17,726 nt of DNA, taken from positions 822-18,547 of the forward strand of contig DHNF01000151.1 in assembly GCA_002409375.1 (NCBI GenBank), read 5' to 3'. Below are positions 1 through 7,642 of this stretch, in pieces. This DNA is from Ruminococcaceae bacterium UBA5423 (GTDB taxonomy: Bacteria; Bacillota; Clostridia; Oscillospirales; Acutalibacteraceae). Position numbers and translations under genes: made by a program. Numbering within the stretch: position 1 is the first letter of the stretch; each line of letters opens with the position of its first letter. The notes beneath the pieces are model-generated. The model saw nothing but the letters and a program-made list of their open reading frames with translations. It searched no databases and was not told the origin of the DNA.

Positions 1-1
1 A

Positions 2-1573
2 TATTTGTACGGGGGATTAATGATTGGCTGTGCAGTTGTCGCGATTGTTTTTAATATTATTGCAAACAGGATGTCCATAAGCACATCGAGTAAAATAACA
101 AGAACGCTCAGGCACGATTTGTTTGAAAAAATATCTATGCTTTCGTGTAGGCAAACAGATAAATTCACTCTGCCGTCCCTAATATCCAGGCTAACCTCCG
201 ACACATATTACATACATCAGATGGTAGACAGGATGCAGCGCCTTGGTGTTCGTGCCCCTATTCTTTTGCTTGGAGGCATAGTCGTTACACTTACGCTTGA
301 ACCGGTTCTTGCATTAATCCTAATCGGCACGCTGCCTTTGCTTGCGGTTTTCGTGTTTTTTGTATCTAAAAAGGGTATTAGTCTATATACTGATGCGCAG
401 TTAGCCGTAGACAAGCTTGTGCGTACAATTCAGGAGAATATGGCGGGAATAAGGGTGATAAAAGCGCTGTCCAAAACCGATTATGAAAAAGAAAAGTTTG
501 ACAATGTAAATCAAGAGGTTGTATCAAAAGATAAGAAAGCCGGCATTTTAATGTCATCTACTAACCCTGTTATGCATCTTTTACTTAATGCGGGACTTAC
601 ATTGGTTGTGGTTGTAGGAGCTTTTAGAGTCAATGCCGGACTTGCTAAGCCGGGTATAATCATAGCGTTCCTAACCTATTTTACTATTATTTTGCATGCT
701 CTGATGATGGTTACCCGCCTGTTTGTAATGTATTCAAAGGGTGCTGCAAGCGCAAAAAGAGTGGCTCAGGTGCTTGAATCGCCCGAGCAAATGCGCTTTG
801 TTGAATTGCAGAAAACCCCAAGCGAATTTCATGTTGAGTTTAAGAATGTCTTCTTTTCATATAACAAAGTTAAAGAAAATCTCAGCAATATCAATTTTTC
901 GCTTAAACGCGGTCAGACACTTGGCATAATTGGCGCAACTGGAAGCGGAAAATCGACTATAATTAATCTATTACTTCGTTTTTATGATGTTGATTCAGGC
1001 GAAATACTACTTTTGGGACAAAACATTAAAAGTATGCCGAATGAAATTTTGCACACCAAGTTTGGTGTTGTATTTCAAAACGATTTTTTGTTTGCCGACA
1101 CCATTAAAGAAAACATAGATTTTGGTCGTTCAATTTGTGAGGATAAAATAAAAGCCGCCGCACAATTTGCGCAGGCGGATTTTGTGATGGAAAAGGAAGG
1201 CGGCCTAAATCACAGGCTTACGGTAAAAGGATCAAATCTCAGTGGCGGACAGAAACAACGGCTGCTTATTGCCCGTGCTCTGGCGGGTGATCCCGAAATA
1301 CTGCTGTTGGACGACAGCTCGAGTGCACTTGACTATATAACTGACGCTGCATTGCGCAAAGCTCTAAACCGCAACTTTAAGGATACCACTACTATTGTAG
1401 TGGCTCAACGCATAAGTTCGGTTATGAACTGTGATAAAATTATGGTATTGGAAGACGGTGTAATGACCGGTTATGGTACACACGAGCAGCTTCTAATTCG
1501 CTGTGAGGCATACCACGAGATATATGATACACAAATGGGCGAGGCAATCAATGGGAGGAAGCAGCATGCGTAA
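2..1573 (+). CDS. ABC exporter half-transporter, degenerate-site subunit (5' truncated)
   Basis: Type IV (exporter-fold) ABC half-transporter: transmembrane domain followed by a nucleotide-binding domain, probably pumping a drug, lipid or peptide out of the cell. The frame is open to the left edge; the visible protein begins in what should be TM2, so roughly 60 residues with TM1 are missing. Walker A (GATGSGKST) lies near 930-957 and a canonical LSGGQ signature near 1238-1252. Two catalytic positions are abnormal: Walker B reads LLLDDSS, with Asp in place of the catalytic Glu (codon 1313-1315), and the H-loop His is Gln (VAQR, codon 1406-1408). These are the classic changes of the degenerate-site subunit in heterodimeric exporters such as TM287/288 or BmrC/BmrD. 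Its stop overlaps the start of the next gene by 8 nt, which fits a coupled heterodimer. The substrate cannot be read from sequence. Confidence 0.95.
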   Translation, partial: YLYGGLMIGCAVVAIVFNIIANRMSISTSSKITRTLRHDLFEKISMLSCRQTDKFTLPSLISRLTSDTYYIHQMVDRMQRLGVRAPILLLGGIVVTLTLEPVLALILIGTLPLLAVFVFFVSKKGISLYTDAQLAVDKLVRTIQENMAGIRVIKALSKTDYEKEKFDNVNQEVVSKDKKAGILMSSTNPVMHLLLNAGLTLVVVVGAFRVNAGLAKPGIIIAFLTYFTIILHALMMVTRLFVMYSKGAASAKRVAQVLESPEQMRFVELQKTPSEFHVEFKNVFFSYNKVKENLSNINFSLKRGQTLGIIGATGSGKSTIINLLLRFYDVDSGEILLLGQNIKSMPNEILHTKFGVVFQNDFLFADTIKENIDFGRSICEDKIKAAAQFAQADFVMEKEGGLNHRLTVKGSNLSGGQKQRLLIARALAGDPEILLLDDSSSALDYITDAALRKALNRNFKDTTTIVVAQRISSVMNCDKIMVLEDGVMTGYGTHEQLLIRCEAYHEIYDTQMGEAINGRKQHA

Positions 1574-3368
1574 TAGAATGATGCCTAATCAAAAAAACGG
1601 CATGCCAAAGGATACAAAGCCCAAAATGAAAAAATCATATCTCTTAGAAAGACTTTGGAAATACCTTTTTAGGCACAAATGGCTTCTATTAGCGGTTATT
1701 GTATTGACCGTGGCATCCAATCTTTTTGCTTTGATAGGGCCAAAGCTTTCCGGATATGCAATTGATGCAATTGAGCCCGGCAAAGGAAAGGTGATGTTTG
1801 ACACTGTTTTTTATTATGCACTTTTAATGATTTTATTTTACATATTTTCCGCAGTTATGAGATATCTGCTTTCCATAATTATGATAAAGCTTAGCCGCAA
1901 TGTTGTTTACAATCTTCGAAAAGACGCGTTCAACTCGCTTGCATCCCTTCCGGTCAGCTTTTTCGACCGCCACCAAGCAGGCGACATAATCAGCATTATC
2001 TCATATGATATTGATACGGTAAACACTTCTCTCTCCAGTGACTTTGTGCAAATATGTACCAGCTTTATAACGGTGGTTGGTTCATTTGTAATGATGCTTA
2101 CGATATCTCCTCAGCTAATCCTTGTGTTTTTATTTACGGTACCGGTATCAATCTTGTTTACAAGATACAGAGCAAAAAAGGTAAGACCGCTGTTTCGTCT
2201 GCGCTCGGCTAAATTGGGTGAGCTCAACGGTTTTGTTGAGGAGTTTGCAAGCGGTCACAAGACAGCCAAGGCGTATAATTGCGAAAATGTAATAATATCG
2301 AGGTTTGATCAAAAAAACAGCAACGCGGTAGATGCTTATTTTAATGCCGATTATTACGGCAGCGTAATCGGTCCGACTATGAACTTTATAAACAATATAT
2401 CGCTTGCATTGATAAGCATTTTCGGTGCGATACTGTATATGGGCGGATCACTGTCATTGGGCAACATATCCTCTTTTGTGCTTTATTCACGCAAGTTTGC
2501 AGGCCCTATTAATGAGTTCGCCAATATTATAAGCGAGCTTCAGTCGGCATTTGCTGCAGCAGAGCGGGTGTTTAAGCTGATTGACGAACAGCCCGAACCG
2601 AAAGATTCACCAAATGCATATGTGCTTGATGATGTAACCGGTGATGTTAAGTTTAAAAATGTTGTGTTTGGGTATGAGCCCGGTAAGACCATAATACGGG
2701 GTCTTAATATAAACGCTGAAAAAGGCTCTGTGATTGCCATCGTTGGTCCGACCGGCGCTGGCAAAACAACGATTATCAACCTGCTGATGCGATTTTACGA
2801 TGTCGATTTCGGCGGCATTTTTATCGACCGTAACAATATAAAGAATATAACAAGAAAGAGCCTTAGGCGTGCATACACAATGGTATTGCAGGACACTTGG
2901 CTCTTTCACGGCACCATATTTGAAAATATTGCATACGGCAAGGACAATGTCACATTAGAACAGGTTGAAAATGCTGCAAAGGCAGCCAATATACATCAGT
3001 TTATAATGTCGCTTCCCGAAGGGTATGATACGATACTCAGTGACAACGGCATCAGCATATCCAAAGGTCAAAAGCAACTTCTCACCATAGCACGAGCTAT
3101 GCTGTTAGACTCCAAAATGCTGATTTTGGACGAGGCCACTTCCAATGTGGATACGCAAACCGAACGTCGCATACAGGACGCGATGCTGCGGCTGATGCGA
3201 AACCGTACGTGTTTTGTAATTGCACACAGGCTTTCCACTATCAAAAATGCTGATGTCATACTTGTAGTGCGTGACGGAAACATTGTGGAACAGGGCAAAC
3301 ACAGCGAGTTGCTTGTCAAAAAGGGTTTTTATTATGAGCTGTACCGATCCCAGTATGATTATTGTTGA
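1566..3368 (+). CDS. ABC exporter half-transporter, catalytic partner subunit
   Basis: 600-residue ABC exporter half, partner of the preceding gene. I place the start at ATG 1566 because GGGAGGA at 1553-1559 sits 6 nt upstream; the frame is open further upstream but that stretch lies inside the previous gene. The N-terminal part holds the six-helix domain, including the typical coupling-region motif SFFDRHQAGDI, and the C-terminal part the ATPase. Walker A is GPTGAGKTT, Walker B is canonical (LILDEATSNVD) and the H-loop His is present (VIAHRLS). The signature, however, reads ISKGQ instead of LSGGQ. This complements the first subunit: one composite ATP site (this Walker A/B with the partner's LSGGQ) is intact and the other is degenerate. 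The gene converges on glnS with only 25 nt between stop codons. Confidence 0.96.
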   Translation: MRNRMMPNQKNGMPKDTKPKMKKSYLLERLWKYLFRHKWLLLAVIVLTVASNLFALIGPKLSGYAIDAIEPGKGKVMFDTVFYYALLMILFYIFSAVMRYLLSIIMIKLSRNVVYNLRKDAFNSLASLPVSFFDRHQAGDIISIISYDIDTVNTSLSSDFVQICTSFITVVGSFVMMLTISPQLILVFLFTVPVSILFTRYRAKKVRPLFRLRSAKLGELNGFVEEFASGHKTAKAYNCENVIISRFDQKNSNAVDAYFNADYYGSVIGPTMNFINNISLALISIFGAILYMGGSLSLGNISSFVLYSRKFAGPINEFANIISELQSAFAAAERVFKLIDEQPEPKDSPNAYVLDDVTGDVKFKNVVFGYEPGKTIIRGLNINAEKGSVIAIVGPTGAGKTTIINLLMRFYDVDFGGIFIDRNNIKNITRKSLRRAYTMVLQDTWLFHGTIFENIAYGKDNVTLEQVENAAKAANIHQFIMSLPEGYDTILSDNGISISKGQKQLLTIARAMLLDSKMLILDEATSNVDTQTERRIQDAMLRLMRNRTCFVIAHRLSTIKNADVILVVRDGNIVEQGKHSELLVKKGFYYELYRSQYDYC

Positions 3369-3393
3369 ATTATAACAGCTGTAACTGTGTAGT

Positions 3394-5088
3394 TTAGCGG
3401 TTTAACTTAAAGCTGTCTTTAAGTGTTACCGAACGGTTAAAAACAGGTTTGCCCGGCTTGCTGTCATAGCAATCAACACAAAAATAGCCCTGACGCATGA
3501 ACTGGTAAGAGGAGGGGAAAGCTGCATTCTCCAAAGAAGCTTCTACCTTGCAGTCAGTTAATACCTCTAAAGAATCAGAATTCAAGCATTCCATAAAATC
3601 CTTGCCTTCGCTCTCGGGGTCGGAATCGCGAAAGATTGTCGAGTACAGCCGAGCCTCGGCATCAATTGCCGTTGTGGTATCAACCCAGTGTATAGTGCCT
3701 TTGACGCGTCTGCCGTCGGGTGTGTTGCCGCCGCGCGTTTTATCATCGTATTCAGCAAGAACTTCAATTACATTGCCATCCGAATCCTTTATACAGCCGG
3801 TGCATTTAACGATATACGCCGATTTAAGGCGCACTTCGTTTCCGGGATATAGGCGAAAATATTTTTTTATAGGCTGCTCCATAAAGTCATCGCGCTCCAC
3901 CCAAAGAGTACGGGAAAATGTGACGCTGCGCTGTCCGTCTTCGGGGCGGTTGGGGTTGTTTTCAACCAGGAAAGTCTCGGTTTTGTCTTTTGGATAATTG
4001 GTGATAGTAAGCTTGAGCGGGTGCAACACCGCCATTGCCCGTGCAGCATTGAGGTTAAGATCCTCTCGCAGGCAGTATTCTAAAAATTCAAGGTCGGCAG
4101 TGCTGGGCGTTTTTGCAACTCCTAAACGTTCAATGAAGTTTCGTATGGCAACCGGGGTATATCCGCGACGGCGAAGCCCGCTTAAAGTAGGCATGCGCGG
4201 ATCATCCCATCCCGACACAACGCCCTCCTCCACAAGGCGCCTTAGCTTGCGTTTGGACATTATGGTATATGACAGGTTTAGTCGAGCAAACTCAATTTGG
4301 CGCGGTTTACATTTTAGCTCATAGTCCACATTGTCACGCACCCAGTTGTAAAGCGGGCGGTGATCCTCAAATTCCAATGAGCACAAAGAATGGGTGATGC
4401 CCTCAATCATATCTTCTATGGGATGTGCGTAATCATACATCGGGTAAATGCACCACTTGTCGCCTTGCCGATGATGGGCCATATGATTGATACGGTAAAT
4501 CACGGGATCGCGCATATTAAAATTGCCGCTGGCAAGGTCAATTTTGGCGCGCAGTGTCATGCTGCCGTCAGCAAATTCGCCGCTTTTCATGCGCGCAAAC
4601 AAATCAAGACTTTGCTCCACAGGTCGGTCGCGATATGGGCTTGCTGCGGGATGGGTCAAGTCTCCGCGGTTTAATCGCAGTTCTTCGGGCGACATCTCGC
4701 AAACATATGCCAGACCCTTGCGTATCAGCCCGACAGCAAGATCGTACATTATATCAAAATAATCGGACGCATAATAAAACCTGTTTCCCCAGTCGTAACC
4801 AAGCCAGTGAATATCCTCTTTTATTGCTTCGACGTATTCTTCATCTTCTTTAGTGGGGTTGGTGTCATCCATGCGCAGATTGCAAAGACCGCCGTATTTT
4901 TGAGCAGCGCCAAAATCAATACATATAGCCTTGGCATGTCCGATATGCAGATAACCGTTTGGCTCAGGCGGAAAGCGTGTGTGAATACTCATGCCCTCAC
5001 ATCTACCGCCCGGCGCCAGTTCCTCTTCAATTATATCGTTAATAAAACTGCCGGCAGTGCCTGAATTTTCAATAATATCTTTTTGCAT
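3394..5088 (-). CDS. glnS: Glutaminyl-tRNA synthetase
   Basis: 564-residue class Ib aminoacyl-tRNA synthetase that charges tRNA-Gln with glutamine in the cytoplasm. The catalytic Rossmann fold carries PEPNGYLHIGHAK (HIGH at residues 48-51) and a KMSKS-type loop IMSKRK near residues 276-281. The C-terminal third is the two-barrel anticodon-binding domain. Length and motifs match the E. coli-type GlnRS (about 550 residues) rather than a bacterial GluRS. The ATG at 5088 is preceded by AAAAGGGG about 10 nt upstream. It lies 22 nt downstream of yqeG in the same direction, so the two are probably co-transcribed from the rpsU side. Many Firmicutes instead make Gln-tRNA through GluRS plus GatCAB; whether this genome also has GatCAB cannot be seen here. 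Confidence 0.98.
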   Translation of the reverse strand: MQKDIIENSGTAGSFINDIIEEELAPGGRCEGMSIHTRFPPEPNGYLHIGHAKAICIDFGAAQKYGGLCNLRMDDTNPTKEDEEYVEAIKEDIHWLGYDWGNRFYYASDYFDIMYDLAVGLIRKGLAYVCEMSPEELRLNRGDLTHPAASPYRDRPVEQSLDLFARMKSGEFADGSMTLRAKIDLASGNFNMRDPVIYRINHMAHHRQGDKWCIYPMYDYAHPIEDMIEGITHSLCSLEFEDHRPLYNWVRDNVDYELKCKPRQIEFARLNLSYTIMSKRKLRRLVEEGVVSGWDDPRMPTLSGLRRRGYTPVAIRNFIERLGVAKTPSTADLEFLEYCLREDLNLNAARAMAVLHPLKLTITNYPKDKTETFLVENNPNRPEDGQRSVTFSRTLWVERDDFMEQPIKKYFRLYPGNEVRLKSAYIVKCTGCIKDSDGNVIEVLAEYDDKTRGGNTPDGRRVKGTIHWVDTTTAIDAEARLYSTIFRDSDPESEGKDFMECLNSDSLEVLTDCKVEASLENAAFPSSYQFMRQGYFCVDCYDSKPGKPVFNRSVTLKDSFKLNR

Positions 5089-5110
5089 ACCTAAAACCCC
5101 TTTTCGGACT

Positions 5111-5623
5111 TCATTTTTTATTGTTTTTATCTTGTAATTTCCTAAAACGGTCTAAAATATACTTTTCAAAATGTCTTTTAAGTCGCAGCGTTAATTGTCG
5201 TTCAGGCAATATTGGCAAAAGTTGTATTGAACGTACGCCTGCCAGATTTGCGCCTATTATATCTGTAAATGTTTGATCACCGATGGCGGCGCACTGACAG
5301 CGCGGCAACTCTAACCGGCGGGCGCCCCTGATAAACCCGATAGGCAATGGCTTGCACGCAAACGCTATGTACCTAAGGCCTAAGCGGGCGGCAAACGGAG
5401 CTACGCGCGACGGTTTCCCATTTGAAACGATGGTAAGCGATATATTGTGTTTTTTCATATGCACCAGCCATGCAGCAATTTGCGAATCAAGCACTTGACT
5501 GCCATGTGTGGTTAATGTATTATCAACGTCAAGAAGCAAACCGCGCACGCCCAGTTGATGCAAATCGTTAAGTGTAATATCGATTAAACTGTTTTTTAAC
5601 AAATCAGGATGAAGCAGCGACAT
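5111..5623 (-). CDS. yqeG: YqeG family HAD IIIA-type phosphatase
   Basis: 170-residue HAD-superfamily hydrolase of the YqeG family, related to the mitochondrial phosphatidylglycerophosphatase Gep4. HAD motif I is LLLDVDNTLT with the nucleophile and acid at Asp32 and Asp34. Motif II is the Ser/Asn in TIVSNGK (about residues 64-70), motif III the Lys in ACKPLP (Lys91), and motif IV the acidic pair in GDQTFTD (Asp116, Asp121), so all catalytic positions are present. The ATG at 5623 follows TTAGGAGAG at good spacing. In Bacillus, yqeG sits beside yqeH/aroD; here it lies between rpsU and glnS, both on the same strand. A role in phospholipid head-group dephosphorylation is a family-level inference; the bacterial YqeG substrate is not firmly settled. 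Confidence 0.93.
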   Translation of the reverse strand: MSLLHPDLLKNSLIDITLNDLHQLGVRGLLLDVDNTLTTHGSQVLDSQIAAWLVHMKKHNISLTIVSNGKPSRVAPFAARLGLRYIAFACKPLPIGFIRGARRLELPRCQCAAIGDQTFTDIIGANLAGVRSIQLLPILPERQLTLRLKRHFEKYILDRFRKLQDKNNKK

Positions 5624-5668
5624 GTTTCTCTCCTAACACGATTTATTTTATATAAGTTTTGATTAACC

Positions 5669-5696
5669 AAGAAGCGGGCATCGCTGCCCGCTTCTT
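5669..5696 (-). terminator. Hairpin between rpsU and yqeG
   Basis: Perfect 12-bp inverted repeat (5669-5680 with 5685-5696) around a 4-nt loop, located 20 nt after the rpsU stop codon. It has no clean T-run on the minus strand (GGTTAATC follows), so it may act as a partial terminator or processing site that gives more rpsU than yqeG-glnS message, rather than a full stop. Confidence 0.55.
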
Positions 5697-5716
5697 AAAT
5701 GGATAAAGGCCTCTTT

Positions 5717-5893
5717 CTATTTGAACTTGCGCTTACGTGCAGCCTCCGATTTCTTTTTGCGTCTAACAGAAGGCTTTTCATAATGTTCTCTTTTGCGCAC
5801 TTCAGCGAGCACGCCTGATCGCGCGCATGACTTTTTCCAACGCCGCAGGGCGCTGTCAAGGCTTTCATTATCTTTTACACGAACTTCCGACAT
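5717..5893 (-). CDS. rpsU: 30S ribosomal protein S21
   Basis: 58-residue, very basic small-subunit protein S21. The N-terminal [20 protein letters not shown] and the Arg/Lys-rich tail ending [15 protein letters not shown] are family hallmarks, and 57-58 residues is the usual Firmicute length. The frame is open 26 codons further upstream, but the ATG at 5893 is chosen because GGAGGGAGGGAA lies just before it and the protein then begins exactly as S21 does. First gene of the rpsU > yqeG > glnS cluster, with its own strong promoter. Confidence 0.98.
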   Translation of the reverse strand: MSEVRVKDNESLDSALRRWKKSCARSGVLAEVRKREHYEKPSVRRKKKSEAARKRKFK

Positions 5894-5959
5894 TCTGTAT
5901 TCCCTCCCTCCGCCCAGTATGGCAGGGGTTCTGCATAAAATTAAGACAAGTTTTAGATT

Positions 5960-5988
5960 ATTATACAACACCTTATTGTTTTCGTCAA
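5960..5988 (-). promoter_or_regulatory. Sigma-A promoter of rpsU
   Basis: Read on the minus strand: -35 TTGACG (5983-5988), 17-nt spacer, -10 TATAAT (5960-5965), about 65 nt upstream of the rpsU start codon. Near-consensus boxes with optimal spacing, as expected for a ribosomal protein gene. Confidence 0.85.
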
Positions 5989-6088
5989 CTCTAAATCTTC
6001 GGTCAAAGCATTGCAGTGTTTAAGAATTTTAGAGAGATTAGTAAATAGGGTGTATGAAAAATGTATTTTTTATGGTATATTTAGTTTA

Positions 6089-6116
6089 TTGATTGCCGTC
6101 TATTTAAATTTAATAT
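6089..6116 (+). promoter_or_regulatory. Possible promoter of the MarR-family gene
   Basis: TTGATT (6089-6094), 16-nt spacer, TAATAT (6111-6116), lying about 105 nt upstream of the MarR start. The AT-rich 327-nt gap 5894-6220 holds this, the divergent rpsU promoter and the palindrome at 6131-6151; I see no gene in it. Confidence 0.45.
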
Positions 6117-6130
6117 CCGGCATACGATTA

Positions 6131-6151
6131 TTTGCATATAAAATATGCAAA
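6131..6151. promoter_or_regulatory. Palindromic candidate operator before the MarR gene
   Basis: Perfect 9-bp inverted repeat TTTGCATAT / ATATGCAAA separated by AAA. Size and symmetry fit a MarR-family dimer site, and its place just downstream of the putative -10 suggests autorepression. Binding is inferred only from position and symmetry. Confidence 0.5.
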
Positions 6152-6220
6152 ACTTGGATAAATACTGTAGGCCAAAAGCAAGTTGGGCAGACAAAGAATT
6201 TATAAAAACGGAGGTTTCTA

Positions 6221-6702
6221 ATGGAGAGGGATCTGGATGTGTTGAACCACCTGCTTGTGGACACATTCAACGAAATTCTCAAGGTCGAGGAGAGAGCACT
6301 CAAGCTGGTTTCCGGTAGTTCAATAACAGTTAATGAAGTTCATACTCTTGATGCAATCGGTGACGGGGATTTGCAAACGATATCTGAAGTTGCATCGGCA
6401 ATGATGGTAACGGCAAGCACTATGACAATTACCATAAACCGCCTTGAAAAAAAGGACTTGTGGAACGAGAGCGTGCAGGATATGACCGTCGGGTTGTGTA
6501 TGTGCGTTTAACTGAACGCGGGCGGACTCTTTCATATATTCATAGGCGTTTTCACCGTCGCATGGTCAAGGCTGTATCTGAAATGCTTACTCCTGAAGAG
6601 GTTAAAATACTTAGCGGCGCAATGAAAAACCTGAGGGACTTTTTTCATGAGGAAAACATGAGAAACGCCCCGGGTATAGTTCAAGACGATCACAAGATAT
6701 AG
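6221..6702 (+). pseudogene. MarR-family transcriptional regulator with a -1 frameshift
   Basis: Winged-helix MarR-family regulator read in two frames. Frame one runs from ATG 6221 (GGAGG at 6210-6214) and encodes the N-terminal helices and the DNA-recognition helix (SEVASAMMVTASTMTITINRLEKK), then drifts and stops at 6509-6511 after 96 residues. The remainder of the fold, GLVERERAGYDRRVVYVRLT (wing with the conserved DRR) and the C-terminal dimerisation helices, continues in the -1 frame from about 6454 to 6702. Restoring one A to the A7 run at 6447-6453 gives an uninterrupted 160-residue MarR protein. The break could be a real loss of function, a sequencing or assembly error in a homopolymer, or programmed recoding, since the site is A AAA AAG in the right phase. 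The wing sequence resembles FabT-like regulators, but no fab genes lie nearby, so the target is unknown. Confidence 0.85.
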
Positions 6703-6740
6703 TTTAGTGAGAACACTCGTAACTATCACCATTTTTCCAC

Positions 6741-6769
6741 TTGACTTTTATTGACTCAATAGTTATAAT
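6741..6769 (+). promoter_or_regulatory. Strong sigma-A promoter upstream of the tRNA-Leu remnant and lipoprotein gene
   Basis: TTGACT (6741-6746), 17-nt spacer, TATAAT (6764-6769). Nearly perfect consensus. Its position before a leader and a degraded tRNA-Leu copy suggests it was originally a tRNA promoter; today it would transcribe the lipoprotein gene at 6942 with a long leader. Confidence 0.75.
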
Positions 6770-6790
6770 AACTTTCGCTGTGAATAACAG

Positions 6791-6870
6791 TATTAAGTGG
6801 GAAAAACATTTTGCTCCGTCTCGGGTTTTAGTTTTCTTACCGTGTGAAAAATTGAAGAAAACATCTATAC
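6791..6870 (+). repeat. Leader repeat, copy A (pairs with 7563-7642)
   Basis: About 80 nt that align with 7563-7642 with small indels. The shared core is CTCGG(G)TTTTAGTTT(T)CTTA followed by CCGT and an A-rich stretch. In both places the leader is directly followed by tRNA-Leu-like sequence, so leader and tRNA were duplicated together. Confidence 0.65.
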
Positions 6871-6920
6871 GCAATATTGCGAAACCGCAGGCGCGCTATA
6901 TTCAGGCAATGTCACCTCTT
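6871..6920 (+). pseudogene. Decayed tRNA-Leu fragment, copy 1
   Basis: Aligns with the second decayed copy (7462-7514) over nearly 50 nt with two single-base gaps and only a few mismatches; shared blocks include CGCGCTA, ATTCAGG and TGTCACCT. It shares with copy 2 the loss of three bases on the 3' side of the anticodon stem, and lacks the T arm and 3' acceptor strand. It lies in the leader of the lipoprotein gene and cannot fold as a tRNA. Confidence 0.65.
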
Positions 6921-6941
6921 TAGAAATATGGTGAGATGAGA

Positions 6942-7421
6942 ATGAAAAGGATTATCCCAATACTTTTTTGCGTAATGGTTGGTGTTCTTGCCTCTTGCAG
7001 CAACGAGTCTGAAGACACGCTTTTAAAAACCCTTGGACATTCTTTTTCTGACATTGAATCGATCTATATTTCTGCCGACGAACCAAATCAAGAGGGAAAA
7101 ATTGGATTTAAAGATGTAGGAAAGGATTCTTGCGGATTTATAAAAAACTATGTTTATTCAGAAGATTTTTCTGTTGCTGATCGTCTGCATGAAATGTACA
7201 TTGTTCCGGGAACAAAGACAATAAGAATTACATTCAATGACGGTACGGAGAATCATGTGTATGCGTTAAAGGATGGAGAAATTGTTACTTCTATGAATAA
7301 TACAAAGTCTCGCCCTGACAAGGTCTTTGTTTCAAACAAAATAGTTGCTGATGAAATGTTTTTAAACGCATTATTGCAAGGTTTTGAGTTTGTTGATTTC
7401 GAGTTTGACTTTCATAAATAA
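6942..7421 (+). CDS. Small secreted lipoprotein of unknown function
   Basis: 159-residue predicted lipoprotein. The N-terminus is a short basic and hydrophobic signal ending in the lipobox L-A-S-C with the lipidated Cys at residue 19, followed by a Ser/Asn/Glu-rich linker. The rest is a soluble, probably beta-rich domain with Asp/Glu-rich stretches that I do not recognise. I prefer ATG 6942 over the in-frame ATG 6936 because GGTGAG (6930-6935) is 6 nt from the former and touches the latter. It is a single gene with its own terminator, sandwiched between two degraded tRNA-Leu copies, which suggests it arrived or was rearranged within the tRNA locus. It should sit on the outer face of the cell membrane; no function is assigned. 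Confidence 0.85.
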   Translation: MKRIIPILFCVMVGVLASCSNESEDTLLKTLGHSFSDIESIYISADEPNQEGKIGFKDVGKDSCGFIKNYVYSEDFSVADRLHEMYIVPGTKTIRITFNDGTENHVYALKDGEIVTSMNNTKSRPDKVFVSNKIVADEMFLNALLQGFEFVDFEFDFHK

Positions 7422-7430
7422 AGTAAAATA

Positions 7431-7447
7431 GAGCAGGTTAACTGCTC
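7431..7447 (+). terminator. Terminator-like hairpin after the lipoprotein gene
   Basis: GAGCAG / CTGCTC stem with a 5-nt loop, 10 nt after the stop codon, followed by GATTTTAT. Short stem and modest T-run. Confidence 0.6.
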
Positions 7448-7461
7448 GATTTTATAGATAT

Positions 7462-7514
7462 GCGGATATGGCGGAACTGGCAGACGCGCTAGATTCAGGT
7501 AGTGTCACCTTGGT
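7462..7514 (+). pseudogene. Decayed tRNA-Leu, copy 2 (5' two thirds)
   Basis: Starts like a tRNA-Leu: acceptor strand GCGGATA, U8-G9, D arm GCG...CGC, and 5' anticodon stem and loop CTAGA TTCAGGT (CAG anticodon). The 3' anticodon stem has lost three bases (AGTG where TCTAG is needed), and the long variable arm (TGTCACCTTGGTGA) runs straight into AT-rich sequence with no T arm or acceptor 3' strand. From acceptor position 8 to the anticodon loop it is almost identical to the intact tRNA at 7643, but the acceptor and variable arm differ, so it derives from a different tRNA-Leu gene or an older duplicate. Confidence 0.8.
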
Positions 7515-7540
7515 GAAACAATTATAATATATGATAAAAT

Positions 7541-7561
7541 CGAGGAAAACTTCTCGTTTTT
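7541..7561 (+). terminator. Weak terminator after decayed tRNA copy 2
   Basis: CGAG(G) / (T)CTCG stem with a short A-rich loop immediately followed by TTTTTAT. Placed between the decayed copy and the leader of the intact tRNA. Confidence 0.5.
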
Positions 7562-7562
7562 A

Positions 7563-7642
7563 TATAAAGTGGAAATGTTCTAGAAAACTCCACCTCGGTT
7601 TTAGTTTCTTATCCGTAAAAAAATTCAAAGGAACACCAATTT
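7563..7642 (+). repeat. Leader repeat, copy B, upstream of the intact tRNA-Leu
   Basis: Second member of the roughly 80-nt leader duplication (see 6791-6870). It begins with a possible GTGGA...TCCAC stem (7570-7593) and ends right at the tRNA 5' end. Confidence 0.65.

Noticed and set aside
3399..3432. Inverted repeat near the convergent ends of the ABC operon and glnS
   Set aside because: The arms lie within the glnS 3' coding end, have three central mismatches and no T-run; the pairing can arise from the coding sequence, so I did not call a terminator.
3548..5064. Several long frames on the + strand opposite glnS
   Set aside because: Shadow frames of a conserved gene; low-quality composition and no start signals.
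6741..6923. 60-codon frame upstream of the lipoprotein gene
   Set aside because: It begins on the -35 box of a strong promoter and crosses the leader repeat and decayed tRNA copy 1; no ribosome binding site.
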